Below are positions 1 to 6,066 of a stretch of DNA of 9,654 bases, piece by piece; position 1 is the stretch's first letter; every line of letters starts with the position of its first letter. The DNA is taken from contig WVWW01000008.1 of the NCBI GenBank assembly GCA_011773795.1, positions 18,092 through 27,745 of the forward strand, written 5' to 3'. The notes beneath the pieces were generated by a model. That model was not told the origin of the DNA. It was given only the letters and a program-made list of their open reading frames with translations, and did not search any database. The position numbers and the translations under genes are program-made. This stretch comes from Acidobacteriota bacterium (GTDB taxonomy: Bacteria; Acidobacteriota; Polarisedimenticolia; Polarisedimenticolales; Polarisedimenticolaceae).

Positions 1-278
1 ACGACCGTCAGCAGCTGCAGGATGATCGATGCCGTGATGTACGGCATGATCCCCAGCGCGAAGATCGTCAGACGTGAAAACGTTCCGCCCGAGAACAGGT
101 CGACGAAGCCCAGGATCCCGCCCCGCTGTTGCTCGAAGAACGAGAGCAAGGCGGCGGAATCGATCCCCGGCGTGGGGATGTGCGCGCCGATCCGGTACAC
201 GGCGAGCATCGCCAGCGTGAACAGCACCCGCATCCGCAGCTCGGGGATGCTCCAAATGTTCTTGAACGCCTGGATCAT
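1..278 (-). CDS. secY: Preprotein translocase subunit SecY, N-terminal part
   Basis: The first 92 codons of the channel subunit of the SecYEG translocon in the inner membrane; the gene runs off the left edge. The protein opens MIQAFKNIWSIPELRMRVLF. The first membrane segment is about 17-36 (LFTLAMLAVYRIGAHIPTPG, typical of SecY). A periplasmic stretch follows, with the plug region DLFSGGTFSRLTIFALGIMP (about 60-79), and the start of the second transmembrane helix reads YITASIILQLLTVV. The ATG lies 18 bp after rplO; GGAG is about 11 nt upstream, a somewhat long spacing. Position at the end of spc after L15 is standard and couples ribosome and export-channel synthesis. No stop or frame break in the visible part. 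Confidence 0.96.
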   Translation of the reverse strand, partial: MIQAFKNIWSIPELRMRVLFTLAMLAVYRIGAHIPTPGIDSAALLSFFEQQRGGILGFVDLFSGGTFSRLTIFALGIMPYITASIILQLLTV

Positions 279-296
279 GTTGGGGTCCGCTCCCGC

Positions 297-803
297 CTAT
301 TCCGTCTTCTTGGTCTTCGCTTTGGCCGCAGCCGTTTTCTTCGTGGGCTTGCGGACGGCGACTTCGATGGTCTCCGCTTTGCCGCCCGCCGCCTCGATCT
401 TCTGCGCCGCCGTCTTGGTGAAGCGGTGCGCCTGAACGGTCAACGCGACGTTGAGCTCACCGTGACCGAGCACCTTGACATCCTGCCGCCCCTTCTTGAC
501 CAGCCCCGCGCCCTGCAGGACCTCGGGGGTCACGGTCGTCCCGGCTTCCAGCGAGTTCAGCCGCTCGACGTTCACGGTCCGGTATTCCTTGCGGAAGATG
601 TTGACGAAACCGCGCTTGGGCAGCCGCCGGTGGAGCGGCATCTGACCGCCCTCGAAGCCGCGTTGCGAGCTGTAGCCGCTGCGCGATCGCTGCCCCTTCT
701 CGCCGCGCCCCGAGGTCTTGCCGAGCCCCGAGCCGGGACCCCGGCCGACACGGCGACGAGGCTTGCGCGCGCCCGCGGCGGGTTTGAGTTCGTGTAGTTT
801 CAT
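297..803 (-). CDS. rplO: 50S ribosomal protein L15
   Basis: A 168-residue late-assembly 50S protein. The N-terminal extension is rich in Gly, Arg and Lys and penetrates the rRNA: MKLHELKPAAGARKPRRRVG (1-20), RGPGSGLGKTSGRGEKGQ (21-38), then SQRGFEGGQMPLHRRLPKRG (46-65). The globular part has VNVERLNSL (78-86), VTPEVLQGAGLVKKG (91-105), VKVLGHGEL (109-117) and AHRFTKTAAQKIEAAGG (125-141). It ends with a lysine/alanine tail (about 151-168) beyond the usual end near residue 145-150. The ATG overlaps the rpmD stop by 4 nt; AAGGA lies 6 nt upstream. TAG stop, 18 bp before secY. Confidence 0.97.
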   Translation of the reverse strand: MKLHELKPAAGARKPRRRVGRGPGSGLGKTSGRGEKGQRSRSGYSSQRGFEGGQMPLHRRLPKRGFVNIFRKEYRTVNVERLNSLEAGTTVTPEVLQGAGLVKKGRQDVKVLGHGELNVALTVQAHRFTKTAAQKIEAAGGKAETIEVAVRKPTKKTAAAKAKTKKTE

Positions 804-1027
804 CGTTCTTCCTTCGCCGATGCCTTGTCCGCCTTGCCCTGGACGGAGAGCAGATGAGGAATCTTGGCCAGCATCCCACGCACGGCCGGGTTGTCCGGGA
901 GTTCCCGGGTGCGACCGACCTTGCCGAAGCCCAGCGCCTTGAGCGTTGCTTTCTGTCGTTCACTGAAACCGATCCCGCTCTTGACCTGGCGCACCCGGAG
1001 GGTCGCTGCTTTCGCCTTCGCGCTCAT
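800..1027 (-). CDS. rpmD: 50S ribosomal protein L30
   Basis: A 75-residue small protein of the 50S subunit. The core at 9-60 is the family pattern: LRVRQVKSGIGFSERQKATL, then LKALGFGKVGRTRELPDNPA (29-48) and GMLAKIPHLLSV (51-62). Most L30 proteins are about 60 residues; this one has a charged tail of about 13 residues (GKADKASAKEER) and a short Ala/Lys lead. AGGAG lies 8 nt before the ATG, inside rpsE. Both ends overlap neighbours by 4 nt as ATGA: with rpsE upstream and rplO downstream, a chain of three coupled genes. Confidence 0.96.
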   Translation of the reverse strand: MSAKAKAATLRVRQVKSGIGFSERQKATLKALGFGKVGRTRELPDNPAVRGMLAKIPHLLSVQGKADKASAKEER

Positions 1028-1536
1028 GTCGGCAACTCCTGCTCGATCTCGCTGGCGTCCTTGCCTCGGACGGCCGCGACGTCTTCCTTGACGCGCAGCG
1101 CGCCGAGCCCCTGCATCGTCGCCCGCACGACGTTGTGCGGGTTCTTCGATCCCAGCGACTTCGTCAGGATGTCCTGCACGCCGGCCGACTCGAGGACCGC
1201 GCGGACGGGGCCGCCCGCGATCACACCGGTTCCCGGCGAGGCCGGCTTGAGCAGCACGGCGCCAGCGCCATAGCGGCCGGTGATCTGGTGCGGGATCGTC
1301 GCCCCGGTCATCGGGACACGGACCATTTCACGTTTGGCCTGGTCCACACCCTTCGAGATGGCCACCGGAACCTCGCGGGCCTTACCCACGCCGTAGCCGA
1401 CCCATCCGTTGCCGTCGCCGACGACGACCAGGGCGGCGAACGAGAAGTTCTTGCCGCCCTTGACCACCTTGGTCACGCGGTTGATGTGCACCACGCGCTC
1501 GCGAAGTTCGCCAAGTTGCTGGTTTTGCTCTGCCAC
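1024..1536 (-). CDS. rpsE: 30S ribosomal protein S5
   Basis: A 170-residue protein near the mRNA entry and decoding region, important for translational fidelity and with S3/S4 for mRNA unwinding. It shows LRERVVHINRVTKVVKGGKN (11-30), the double-stranded-RNA-binding-like N-domain and the loop linked to spectinomycin resistance, then FAALVVVGDGNGWVGYGVGK (33-52) and AREVPVAI. The C-domain has LLKPASPGTGVIAGGPVRAV (125-144) and SKNPHNVVRAT. Start: GTG at 1536, because a strong GGGAGGA sits 6 nt upstream; the in-frame TTG at 1557 would add seven residues translated from the Shine-Dalgarno itself. It is the only non-ATG start in the cluster. TGA stop overlaps the rpmD ATG by 4 nt. Confidence 0.95.
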   Translation of the reverse strand: MAEQNQQLGELRERVVHINRVTKVVKGGKNFSFAALVVVGDGNGWVGYGVGKAREVPVAISKGVDQAKREMVRVPMTGATIPHQITGRYGAGAVLLKPASPGTGVIAGGPVRAVLESAGVQDILTKSLGSKNPHNVVRATMQGLGALRVKEDVAAVRGKDASEIEQELPT

Positions 1537-1542
1537 GATCCA

Positions 1543-1549
1543 TCCTCCC
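1543..1549 (-). promoter_or_regulatory. Ribosome binding site fixing the GTG start of rpsE
   Basis: GGGAGGA in mRNA sense, 6 nt before GTG at 1536. It decides between that GTG and an in-frame TTG at 1557, which lies upstream of this element and has no comparable site of its own. Confidence 0.8.
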
Positions 1550-1578
1550 GCTGGCAACGTCAGCCGCGGTTCATCCGA

Positions 1579-1932
1579 CTAAACTTTCAACCCCGCTTCA
1601 CGCGCGGCCTCCGCAAGAGCCCGCACCCGGCCGTGGTACAACACGCCGCCGCGATCGAACACGGCTTCCTTGACCCCGGCATCCTTCAATCGCTTGGCAA
1701 CCAACGCCCCGACCTGCTTGGCCGATTCGACGTTGCCCGTCGGCTTGATTTCCGCGTCCCGCGACGAGGCCTGGGCCAGCGTGTGTCCCGCGACGTCATC
1801 GACGGCTTGAACGTAGATGTGCTTGATGCTGCGGAACACGGCCAGCCTCGGACGCTCGGCCGTCCCGTGAATCTTGCGCCGGATCCGGTAGCGGATACGG
1901 CGACGCATTTGCTTGCGATCGATCTTCGCCAT
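1579..1932 (-). CDS. rplR: 50S ribosomal protein L18
   Basis: A 117-residue 5S rRNA-binding protein of the central protuberance, working with L5. The basic arm is at the N-terminus (residues 4-20, RKQMRRRIRYRIRRK), followed by HGTAERPRLAVFRSIKHIYVQ (22-42, in two motifs) and the closing helix region VFDRGGVLYHGRVRALAEAA (91-110). Length is typical. The ATG follows AGAGGA, which overlaps the rplF stop codon. TAG stop. It is followed by a 42-bp gap before rpsE, the longest spacer inside the ribosomal genes. Confidence 0.97.
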   Translation of the reverse strand: MAKIDRKQMRRRIRYRIRRKIHGTAERPRLAVFRSIKHIYVQAVDDVAGHTLAQASSRDAEIKPTGNVESAKQVGALVAKRLKDAGVKEAVFDRGGVLYHGRVRALAEAAREAGLKV

Positions 1933-1943
1933 CGTGAAATCCT

Positions 1944-2480
1944 CTAGGCGCCGGTCTTGCCGGCCTTCTTGCGCAGCTGCTCGTCGGCGTAACGCACGCC
2001 CTTGAGCTTGTAAACGTCCGGCGGTCGGAGGGCGCGCATCTCCGCGGCGACCTGGCCGACCTGCTGCTTGTCGAACCCGCTGATTTCGAGCAGCGTGTTC
2101 TTCTCGATCTTGACTTCGATTCCCTCGGGAATCGGGAAGTCGACCGGGTGCGTGTAACCCAGCGAGAAGTTGACCACCTTGCCCTTGACCGCAGCGCGAT
2201 AGCCGACCCCGTGAATCTCCAGCTTCTTGGTGAAGCCCTTGGTCACGCCGAGGACCGCGTTGGCCAGCAGAGCACGGGTCAACCCGTGCAGCGCGCGCTG
2301 CGTCTTGCTGTCGTCTTTGCGCTCGACGATCGCGTTGGACTCCTCGACCTTGATCGAGACCCCTGCCGGGATCGGGACCGTCAACTTGCCCTTGGGGCCC
2401 TGGACGACGGCCTCGGTCACGGCCACGTCCAGCTTGACACCGGACTCGAGCGCGACGGGCAGTTTTCCGATTCGCGACAT
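1944..2480 (-). CDS. rplF: 50S ribosomal protein L6
   Basis: A 178-residue protein of two similar alpha/beta domains that binds 23S rRNA near the sarcin-ricin loop. It begins MSRIGKLPV, followed by VVQGPKGKLTVPIP (25-38) of the first domain. The second domain has GVTKGFTKKLEIHGVGYRA (78-96) and FSLGYTHPV (105-113). The RNA-binding tail has RALRPPDVYKLKGVRYADE (149-167), a mild variant of the usual RPPEPYKGKGIRY, then KKAGKTGA. Length is typical. ATG preceded by GAGGGAGAG. Its TAG stop is part of the rplR ribosome binding region (TAGAGGA), with rplR starting 11 bp on. Confidence 0.98.
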   Translation of the reverse strand: MSRIGKLPVALESGVKLDVAVTEAVVQGPKGKLTVPIPAGVSIKVEESNAIVERKDDSKTQRALHGLTRALLANAVLGVTKGFTKKLEIHGVGYRAAVKGKVVNFSLGYTHPVDFPIPEGIEVKIEKNTLLEISGFDKQQVGQVAAEMRALRPPDVYKLKGVRYADEQLRKKAGKTGA

Positions 2481-2497
2481 GGCAAACTCTCCCTCGG

Positions 2498-2896
2498 CTA
2501 CCAGACGTTGCAGAGCACTTCGCCGCCGATGCCCAACCGGCGACAGGCGCTGCCCGTCATGACGCCTTTCGACGTCGACATGATCGTGATCCCGAGGCCG
2601 TTGAGCACCTTCGGGATTTCGTCCTTCCCGCAGTAGATCCGTCGACCGGGTCGGCTCACCCGCTGCAGCCCGGTGATCGCCCGCTCACCGCTGTTGACGT
2701 ATTTCAACGTGATGAGGATCGAGCCCTGCGGGCCGTCTTTTTCGATCGCGAAGTCGTCGATGTAGCCCTCGGCAGCGAGGATCTTGACGACCTCGGTCTT
2801 GATCCGTGAGGCCGGCACGCGCACCTCGGAGTGCTTGGCACTGGCCGCGTTACGGATTTGCGTCAACAGGTCGGAAATAGGATCGGTCATGCTCAT
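2498..2896 (-). CDS. rpsH: 30S ribosomal protein S8
   Basis: A 132-residue primary binder of the 16S central domain, and in E. coli the repressor of the spc operon. Present are DPISDLLTQIRNA (5-17), VRVPASRIKTEVVKIL (25-40), EGYIDDF (43-49), ISRPG-like RVSRPGRRIYCGKDEIPKVL (79-98), IMSTSKGVMT (105-114) and the terminal GGEVLCNVW. The end differs slightly from the usual GVMTDxxAR..GGEVLCYVW (Gly115 for Asp, Asn130 for Tyr). Two ATGs are close (2896 and 2890). GAGG lies 8 nt before the first, which is chosen. TAG stop; rplF follows after 17 bp. Confidence 0.97.
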   Translation of the reverse strand: MSMTDPISDLLTQIRNAASAKHSEVRVPASRIKTEVVKILAAEGYIDDFAIEKDGPQGSILITLKYVNSGERAITGLQRVSRPGRRIYCGKDEIPKVLNGLGITIMSTSKGVMTGSACRRLGIGGEVLCNVW

Positions 2897-2912
2897 CGTC
2901 TTTGCCTCACAC

Positions 2913-3098
2913 CTACCAACTGGATTTCGTCACGCCGGGAAGCATCCCTTCCAGCGCCAGCGTTCGGAAACAGATCCTGCACAGCTTGAACTTCCGCAGG
3001 AAGGCCCGCGGACGTCCGCAGCGTTGGCAGCGATTCACGACCCGCACGGGGAACTTGGGTTTACGTTTGGTCTTGGCTATCCAGGCCTTGGTTGCCAT
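2913..3098 (-). CDS. rpsN: 30S ribosomal protein S14, short zinc-binding type
   Basis: A 61-residue S14 of the head of the small subunit. It is the short zinc-ribbon type (often named rpsZ or S14 type Z): Cys24-x2-Cys27 and Cys40-x2-Cys43 form the metal site, flanked by NRCQRCGRPRAFLRKFKLCR (22-41) and CFRTLALEGMLPGVTKSSW (43-61). The long form of about 100 residues, found for example in E. coli, lacks this cysteine set. The start has AGGAGAG upstream in the 22-bp gap after rplE. It ends with TAG and is followed by rpsH after 16 bp. Type and identity are certain from the motif. Confidence 0.98.
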   Translation of the reverse strand: MATKAWIAKTKRKPKFPVRVVNRCQRCGRPRAFLRKFKLCRICFRTLALEGMLPGVTKSSW

Positions 3099-3120
3099 CT
3101 CGTCTCTCCTGAACCGCGGC

Positions 3121-3669
3121 CTACGCCGCTCCCCTGCGGAAGGGCATGCCCAAACCCGCCAGCAACTCGTGAGCTTCCTCGTCCGTCTTCGCCGTCGTCA
3201 CGATGCAGACGTTCATACCCTTGATCTTCTGAACCTTGTTGTAGTTGATCTCCGGGAAAATCAACTGATCGCGAATACCCAGGGTGTAATTCCCACGGCC
3301 GTCGAAGCCCTTGGCGGAAACACCGCGGAAGTCTCGAACCCGGGGCAGCGCCAGGTTCATCAGGCGATCGAGGAACTCGTACATCCGGGTGCCGCGCAGG
3401 GTGACCCGGCAGCCGATCGCCATGCCCTCGCGCAGCTTGAAGTTGGAGATCGACTTCCGCGCGCGCGTCACCGCGGGGCGCTGACCGGAAATGGTGGCCA
3501 GTTCCTCGACGGCGTTGTCCAGGAGCTTGGCATCCTGGATCGCATCGCCCATGCCCATGTTGATCACGACCTTGACGATCCGCGGGATGGCCATCGGCGA
3601 GCCGTAATTGAAACGGCCTTGCAACGCCGGCGCCACCTCGCTGCTGTATCGTTCTTGAACTCTGGTCAT
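3121..3669 (-). CDS. rplE: 50S ribosomal protein L5
   Basis: A 182-residue protein of the central protuberance that, with L18, binds 5S rRNA and contacts P-site tRNA. Motifs are IPRIVKVVINMGMGDA (28-43), the ISGQRPAVTRARKSISNFKLR block (60-80), GCRVTLRGTRMYEFLDRLMN (86-105), LPRVRDFRGV (108-117), GNYTLGIRDQLIFPEI (126-141) and the end MNVCIVTTAKTDEEAHELL (152-170). Length is typical. The ATG has GGAGAG in the 15-bp gap after rplX. TAG stop, followed 22 bp later by rpsN. No E. coli-style S8 repressor site was recognised at this junction, but one would need folding analysis to exclude. Confidence 0.98.
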   Translation of the reverse strand: MTRVQERYSSEVAPALQGRFNYGSPMAIPRIVKVVINMGMGDAIQDAKLLDNAVEELATISGQRPAVTRARKSISNFKLREGMAIGCRVTLRGTRMYEFLDRLMNLALPRVRDFRGVSAKGFDGRGNYTLGIRDQLIFPEINYNKVQKIKGMNVCIVTTAKTDEEAHELLAGLGMPFRRGAA

Positions 3670-3684
3670 CCTGAACTCTCCGTC

Positions 3685-4017
3685 TTACTTATCGATCGGC
3701 TTGCCGCTGACACGGGCCACGCGCACGCGGCTCTTACGGTCATCCCCCTGGATTCCCACCCGCGAGGGTTTCTTGGAGTCCGGGTCGACGAGCATCACGT
3801 TCGAGACGTGGATCGGCGACTCGCGCTCGACGATCCCGCCCTTGATGTTCTTCTGCGGGTTCGGCTTCGTGTGCCGTTTGATCACACCGGCGCCCTCGAC
3901 CAGGACGCGATCGCCGCGGCGGTCGACTTCCAGGACGCGGCGCGGTTGCGTCAGGTCACGGTCCTTGCCGGAAATCACGACGACCATGTCGCCCTTCTTG
4001 ACGCGTGCTTTCGACAT
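3685..4017 (-). CDS. rplX: 50S ribosomal protein L24, with divergent KOW motif
   Basis: A 110-residue protein that initiates 50S assembly by binding the 5' end of 23S rRNA and sits near the tunnel exit. The KOW region begins at VKKGDMVVVISGKD (6-19). The C-terminal half has VLVEGAGVIKRHTKPNPQ (38-55), GGIVERESPIHVSNVMLVDP (60-79) and a basic end, all canonical. Odd feature: after GKD the usual short turn with two glycines (GKDKGKxGKV) is replaced by RDLTQPRRV (20-28), two residues longer and without glycine. The frame is intact around it. The start ATG is 2 bp after rplN, with GGAGGTG inside rplN. TAA stop, 15 bp before rplE. Confidence 0.95.
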   Translation of the reverse strand: MSKARVKKGDMVVVISGKDRDLTQPRRVLEVDRRGDRVLVEGAGVIKRHTKPNPQKNIKGGIVERESPIHVSNVMLVDPDSKKPSRVGIQGDDRKSRVRVARVSGKPIDK

Positions 4018-4019
4018 GA

Positions 4020-4388
4020 CTACAGCACCTCCGGTGCGAGCGAGACGATCTTCATGAACTTCTTGTCGCGCAGCTCGCGGGCGACCGGTCCGAAGACGCG
4101 CGTCCCCACCGGCTCCTTGGCCTCGTTGATCAACACCGCGGCGTTCTCGTCGAACCGGATGTACGAGCCGTCGCGGCGGCGTTGAGCACTGGCCGTCCGG
4201 ACCACGACCGCCTTGACCACCTGGCCCTTCTTGACGTTGCCGTCGGGCGCGGCCTCCTTGACCGAGGCGGTGATGATGTCGCCGACCCCGGCGTACTTGC
4301 CCTTGGACCCGCCGTGGAGGTTGATGCAGGCGATTTTCTTGGCGCCGGAGTTATCCGCTACCGTCAGCACGGACTGCATCTGAATCAT
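4020..4388 (-). CDS. rplN: 50S ribosomal protein L14
   Basis: A 122-residue protein at the 30S interface that contributes to intersubunit bridges and is the docking site of the silencing factor RsfS. The whole family pattern is present: MIQMQSVLTVADNSGAKK (1-18), GDIITASVKEAAPDG (36-50), VKKGQVVKAVVVRT (52-65), GSYIRFDENAAVLIN (74-88) and GPVARELRDKKFMKIVSLAPEVL (100-122, in pieces). It has exactly the usual length. Start at the first of two ATGs (M1 and M4), with AGGAG 9 nt upstream. TAG stop two bases before the rplX ATG; the last codons carry the rplX ribosome binding site. Confidence 0.98.
   Translation of the reverse strand: MIQMQSVLTVADNSGAKKIACINLHGGSKGKYAGVGDIITASVKEAAPDGNVKKGQVVKAVVVRTASAQRRRDGSYIRFDENAAVLINEAKEPVGTRVFGPVARELRDKKFMKIVSLAPEVL
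4026..4032 (-). promoter_or_regulatory. Strong ribosome binding site of rplX inside rplN
   Basis: GGAGGTG in mRNA sense, a 7-nt perfect complement of the usual 16S anti-Shine-Dalgarno, placed in the last codons of rplN and 8 nt before the rplX ATG. With only two bases between the genes, it supports coupled translation of L14 and L24. Confidence 0.8.
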
Positions 4389-4412
4389 GGCAGTTTGCTC
4401 CTAGTCCTCAAG

Positions 4413-4709
4413 CTACTCGGCCGCGACCGATTGTTGCTTGACCGTTCCGGTCGCCTTGCGCACGATGCGGGAAACCCGCCAGCGCTTGCGCGCAGACAAC
4501 GGCCGCGATTCGATGATCTCGACGGTGTCTCCGATCCGGCATTCGTTCTTCTCGTCGTGCGCCATGAACGTCGTGGAGCGCCGAACGTACCGCTTGTACA
4601 CCTTGTGCTTCACGGTGCGCTCGACCCGCACGACCACCGACTTGTCCATCTTGTCGGAGGTCACCACTCCCATCCTCACGGCCCTGCGTCGTTTGATTGC
4701 GTCAGACAT
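4413..4709 (-). CDS. rpsQ: 30S ribosomal protein S17
   Basis: A 98-residue OB-fold protein that binds the 5' and central domains of 16S rRNA early in assembly. Signatures are GVVTSDKMDKSVVVRVER (14-31), a KHKVYKRYVRRSTTFMAHDE block (34-53) and CRIGDTVEIIESRPLSARKRW (57-77). Family members are usually 80-90 residues; the extra length is a short basic lead (KRRRAVR) and a tail after residue 85. The ATG follows GGAGAAG closely in an 11-bp gap after rpmC. TAG stop. It is the last gene of the S10 block, 24 bp before rplN. Confidence 0.97.
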   Translation of the reverse strand: MSDAIKRRRAVRMGVVTSDKMDKSVVVRVERTVKHKVYKRYVRRSTTFMAHDEKNECRIGDTVEIIESRPLSARKRWRVSRIVRKATGTVKQQSVAAE

Positions 4710-4720
4710 CTGCTTCTCCG

Positions 4721-4942
4721 TCAGCTTTCACTCGTGCGGGCGGCTTGCATTTCAACTTCTCGCCGGATCGTCAGCACGCGGGCCAGGTCCTGCCGGACCC
4801 GGCGGACCTTTTGCGGGTCCTGCAACTGCCCGGTCGTGAGCTGAATCCGCAGCTTCCAGATTTCCTCGCGGAGTCCGAGCTCTTCCTTCTGCAAGGCCTC
4901 GGGGCTCATGTTCCGCAACTTGGCAATGTTCTTCTTGGCCAT
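4721..4942 (-). CDS. rpmC: 50S ribosomal protein L29
   Basis: A 73-residue, mostly alpha-helical protein at the tunnel exit next to L23, part of the docking area for nascent-chain factors. The two-helix pattern is visible: LRNMSPEALQKEELGLREEI (9-28), then LRIQLTTGQLQDPQKVRRVR (31-50) with the family's TGQL-x-(D/N)P turn, and a final helix rich in Arg. Length is slightly above the usual 60-70 because of a polar tail. ATG start, with GGAACGGAG upstream in the 19-bp gap after rplP. TGA stop, only 11 bp before rpsQ, whose Shine-Dalgarno fills that gap. Confidence 0.95.
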   Translation of the reverse strand: MAKKNIAKLRNMSPEALQKEELGLREEIWKLRIQLTTGQLQDPQKVRRVRQDLARVLTIRREVEMQAARTSES

Positions 4943-4961
4943 CGTTGTGACTCCGTTCCGG

Positions 4962-5375
4962 CTAGGCGGGCTGGCGTTCGACGAACTTCGTCTTCATCGG
5001 CAGCTTGTGCGCGGCGAGCCGCATCGCCTCGCGGGCGGTCGCCTCGTCCACGCCTTCCATCTCGAACAGGACCCGCCCGGGCTTGATCACGGCGACCCAG
5101 GCCTCCGGAGCGCCCTTGCCCTTGCCCATCCGGACCTCGGTCGGCTTCTTGGTGATCGGCTTGTCCGGGAAGACGCGGATCCAGATCTTGCCGCCGCGCT
5201 TGACGAAACGGGTCATGGCGATACGGGCCGCCTCGATCTGGCGCGCGGTCATCCAGGCCGCCTCGAGCGCCTTCAGGCCGTAATCCCCGAAACAGACGGT
5301 GCTGCCCTTCTGCGCCTTGCCGGCGCGGCGGCCGCGTTGCTGTTTCCGGTACTTGACTTTGCTCGGCATCAACAT
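4962..5375 (-). CDS. rplP: 50S ribosomal protein L16
   Basis: A 137-residue protein that binds 23S rRNA near the A-site tRNA elbow and organises the peptidyl transferase region late in assembly. Motifs are KYRKQQRGR at the N-terminus (8-16), LTARQIEAAR-like MTARQIEAARIAMTRFVKRG (42-61), KIWIRVFPDKPITKKP (63-78) and VRMGKGKG (81-88). Arg82 is equivalent to E. coli L16 Arg81, the residue hydroxylated by YcfD. The frame has two close ATGs (5375 and 5369). GAGGG lies about 10 nt before the first and 16 nt before the second, so the first (MLMPSK) is preferred. It is 19 bp after rpsC and 19 bp before rpmC, with a TAG stop. Confidence 0.97.
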   Translation of the reverse strand: MLMPSKVKYRKQQRGRRAGKAQKGSTVCFGDYGLKALEAAWMTARQIEAARIAMTRFVKRGGKIWIRVFPDKPITKKPTEVRMGKGKGAPEAWVAVIKPGRVLFEMEGVDEATAREAMRLAAHKLPMKTKFVERQPA

Positions 5376-5394
5376 GGCACGAATTCCCTCTCAA

Positions 5395-6047
5395 TCAGCG
5401 GATGGCGCCTTCGGGGATCTGGATCTCGCGCGCCTCGCCACGATAGATCCACACCTTGACTCCGATGATCCCGTACGTCGTACGCGCCTCGGCGAAACCG
5501 TAGTCCACATCGGCCCGCAGCGTGTGCAGCGGCAGCTGGCCCTCCAGGTACCACTCCGAACGGGCGATCTCGGCCCCACCGAGCCGGCCGCCGACGCGCA
5601 CCTTGATGCCCTTGGCACCGAAACGCTGGGCCGACTCCACGGCCTTGCGCATCGCCCGGCGGAACGCCACGCGTCGCGTCAGCTGCATCGCGATCGCCTC
5701 GGCGACGAGCTGCGGGTCGATCTCCGGCTTGTCGATCTCGAGGATGTTGATGAACACGTCGCGCTGGGTGCGCTTGCGAATCTCTTCCTTCAGTCGATCG
5801 ACTTCACACCCTTGCGCCCGATGATGATCCCCGGCCGCGAGGTCAGGATGTTGACCTTGAGCTTGTTCGCCGCGCGCTCGATCTCGATCGCCGAGACGCC
5901 GGCGTGCCCCAGCTTCTTCTTGAGGTCGTTCCTCAGATCGAGATCCTCGTGCAGCAACTCGGCGTATTTCTTCTCCGAATACCACCGCGACCGCCAGGTC
6001 TTGTTGACGCCGATGCGGAATCCGTACGGATGGACTTTTTGACCCAT
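5395..6047 (-). CDS. rpsC: 30S ribosomal protein S3, reading frame broken by an apparent 1-nt loss
   Basis: S3 forms part of the mRNA entry tunnel and has mRNA helicase activity together with S4 and S5. Residues 1-80 read in one frame from MGQKVHPYGF to the KH-domain loop IIIGRKG. That frame then runs into TGA at 5792-5790. The rest of S3 continues in another frame from about 5805 (EVDRLKEEIRKRT) through FRRAMRKAVESAQRFGAKGIK to GIIGVKVWIYRGEAREIQIPEG, ending in TGA. Adding one base near 5805-5807 gives a single 217-residue S3 of normal length with no residues lost. S3 is essential and both halves look well conserved, so a sequencing or assembly error is most likely. Real disruption or ribosomal frameshifting are less likely. 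GAGGGAAC precedes the ATG. Confidence 0.9.
5805..5810 (-). other. rpsC: Frame break in rpsC (probable missing base)
   Basis: In mRNA sense the sequence reads AAG GGT GTG AAG TCG ATC GAC TGA in the upstream frame. The downstream frame reads GAA GTC GAT CGA CTG AAG, giving the expected EVDRLK. The minimal repair is one base between GGT (5810-5808) and GAA (5805-5803), for example GTG GAA in place of GTGAA. No classic slippery heptamer, stimulatory hairpin or new start with a ribosome binding site is apparent at the break. Confidence 0.85.
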
Positions 6048-6066
6048 CTTGTTCCCTCGTTCCCGG

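Noticed and set aside
1135..1947. A 270-codon open frame on the plus strand
   Set aside because: Antisense to rpsE and rplR; shadow of real genes.
2902..4185. A 427-codon open frame on the plus strand
   Set aside because: It is antisense to rpsN, rplE, rplX and part of rplN, all clear genes. Long antisense frames arise from codon bias in GC-rich DNA. The translation is Arg/His/Leu/Asp-rich with no recognisable domain.
5805..5985. Upstream part of the second S3 frame, which could be read as an independent start near 5985
   Set aside because: It is out of frame with the true S3 N-terminus there and gives an Arg/Glu-rich shadow; S3 similarity in that frame begins only at about 5805, with no ribosome binding site or start codon near it.
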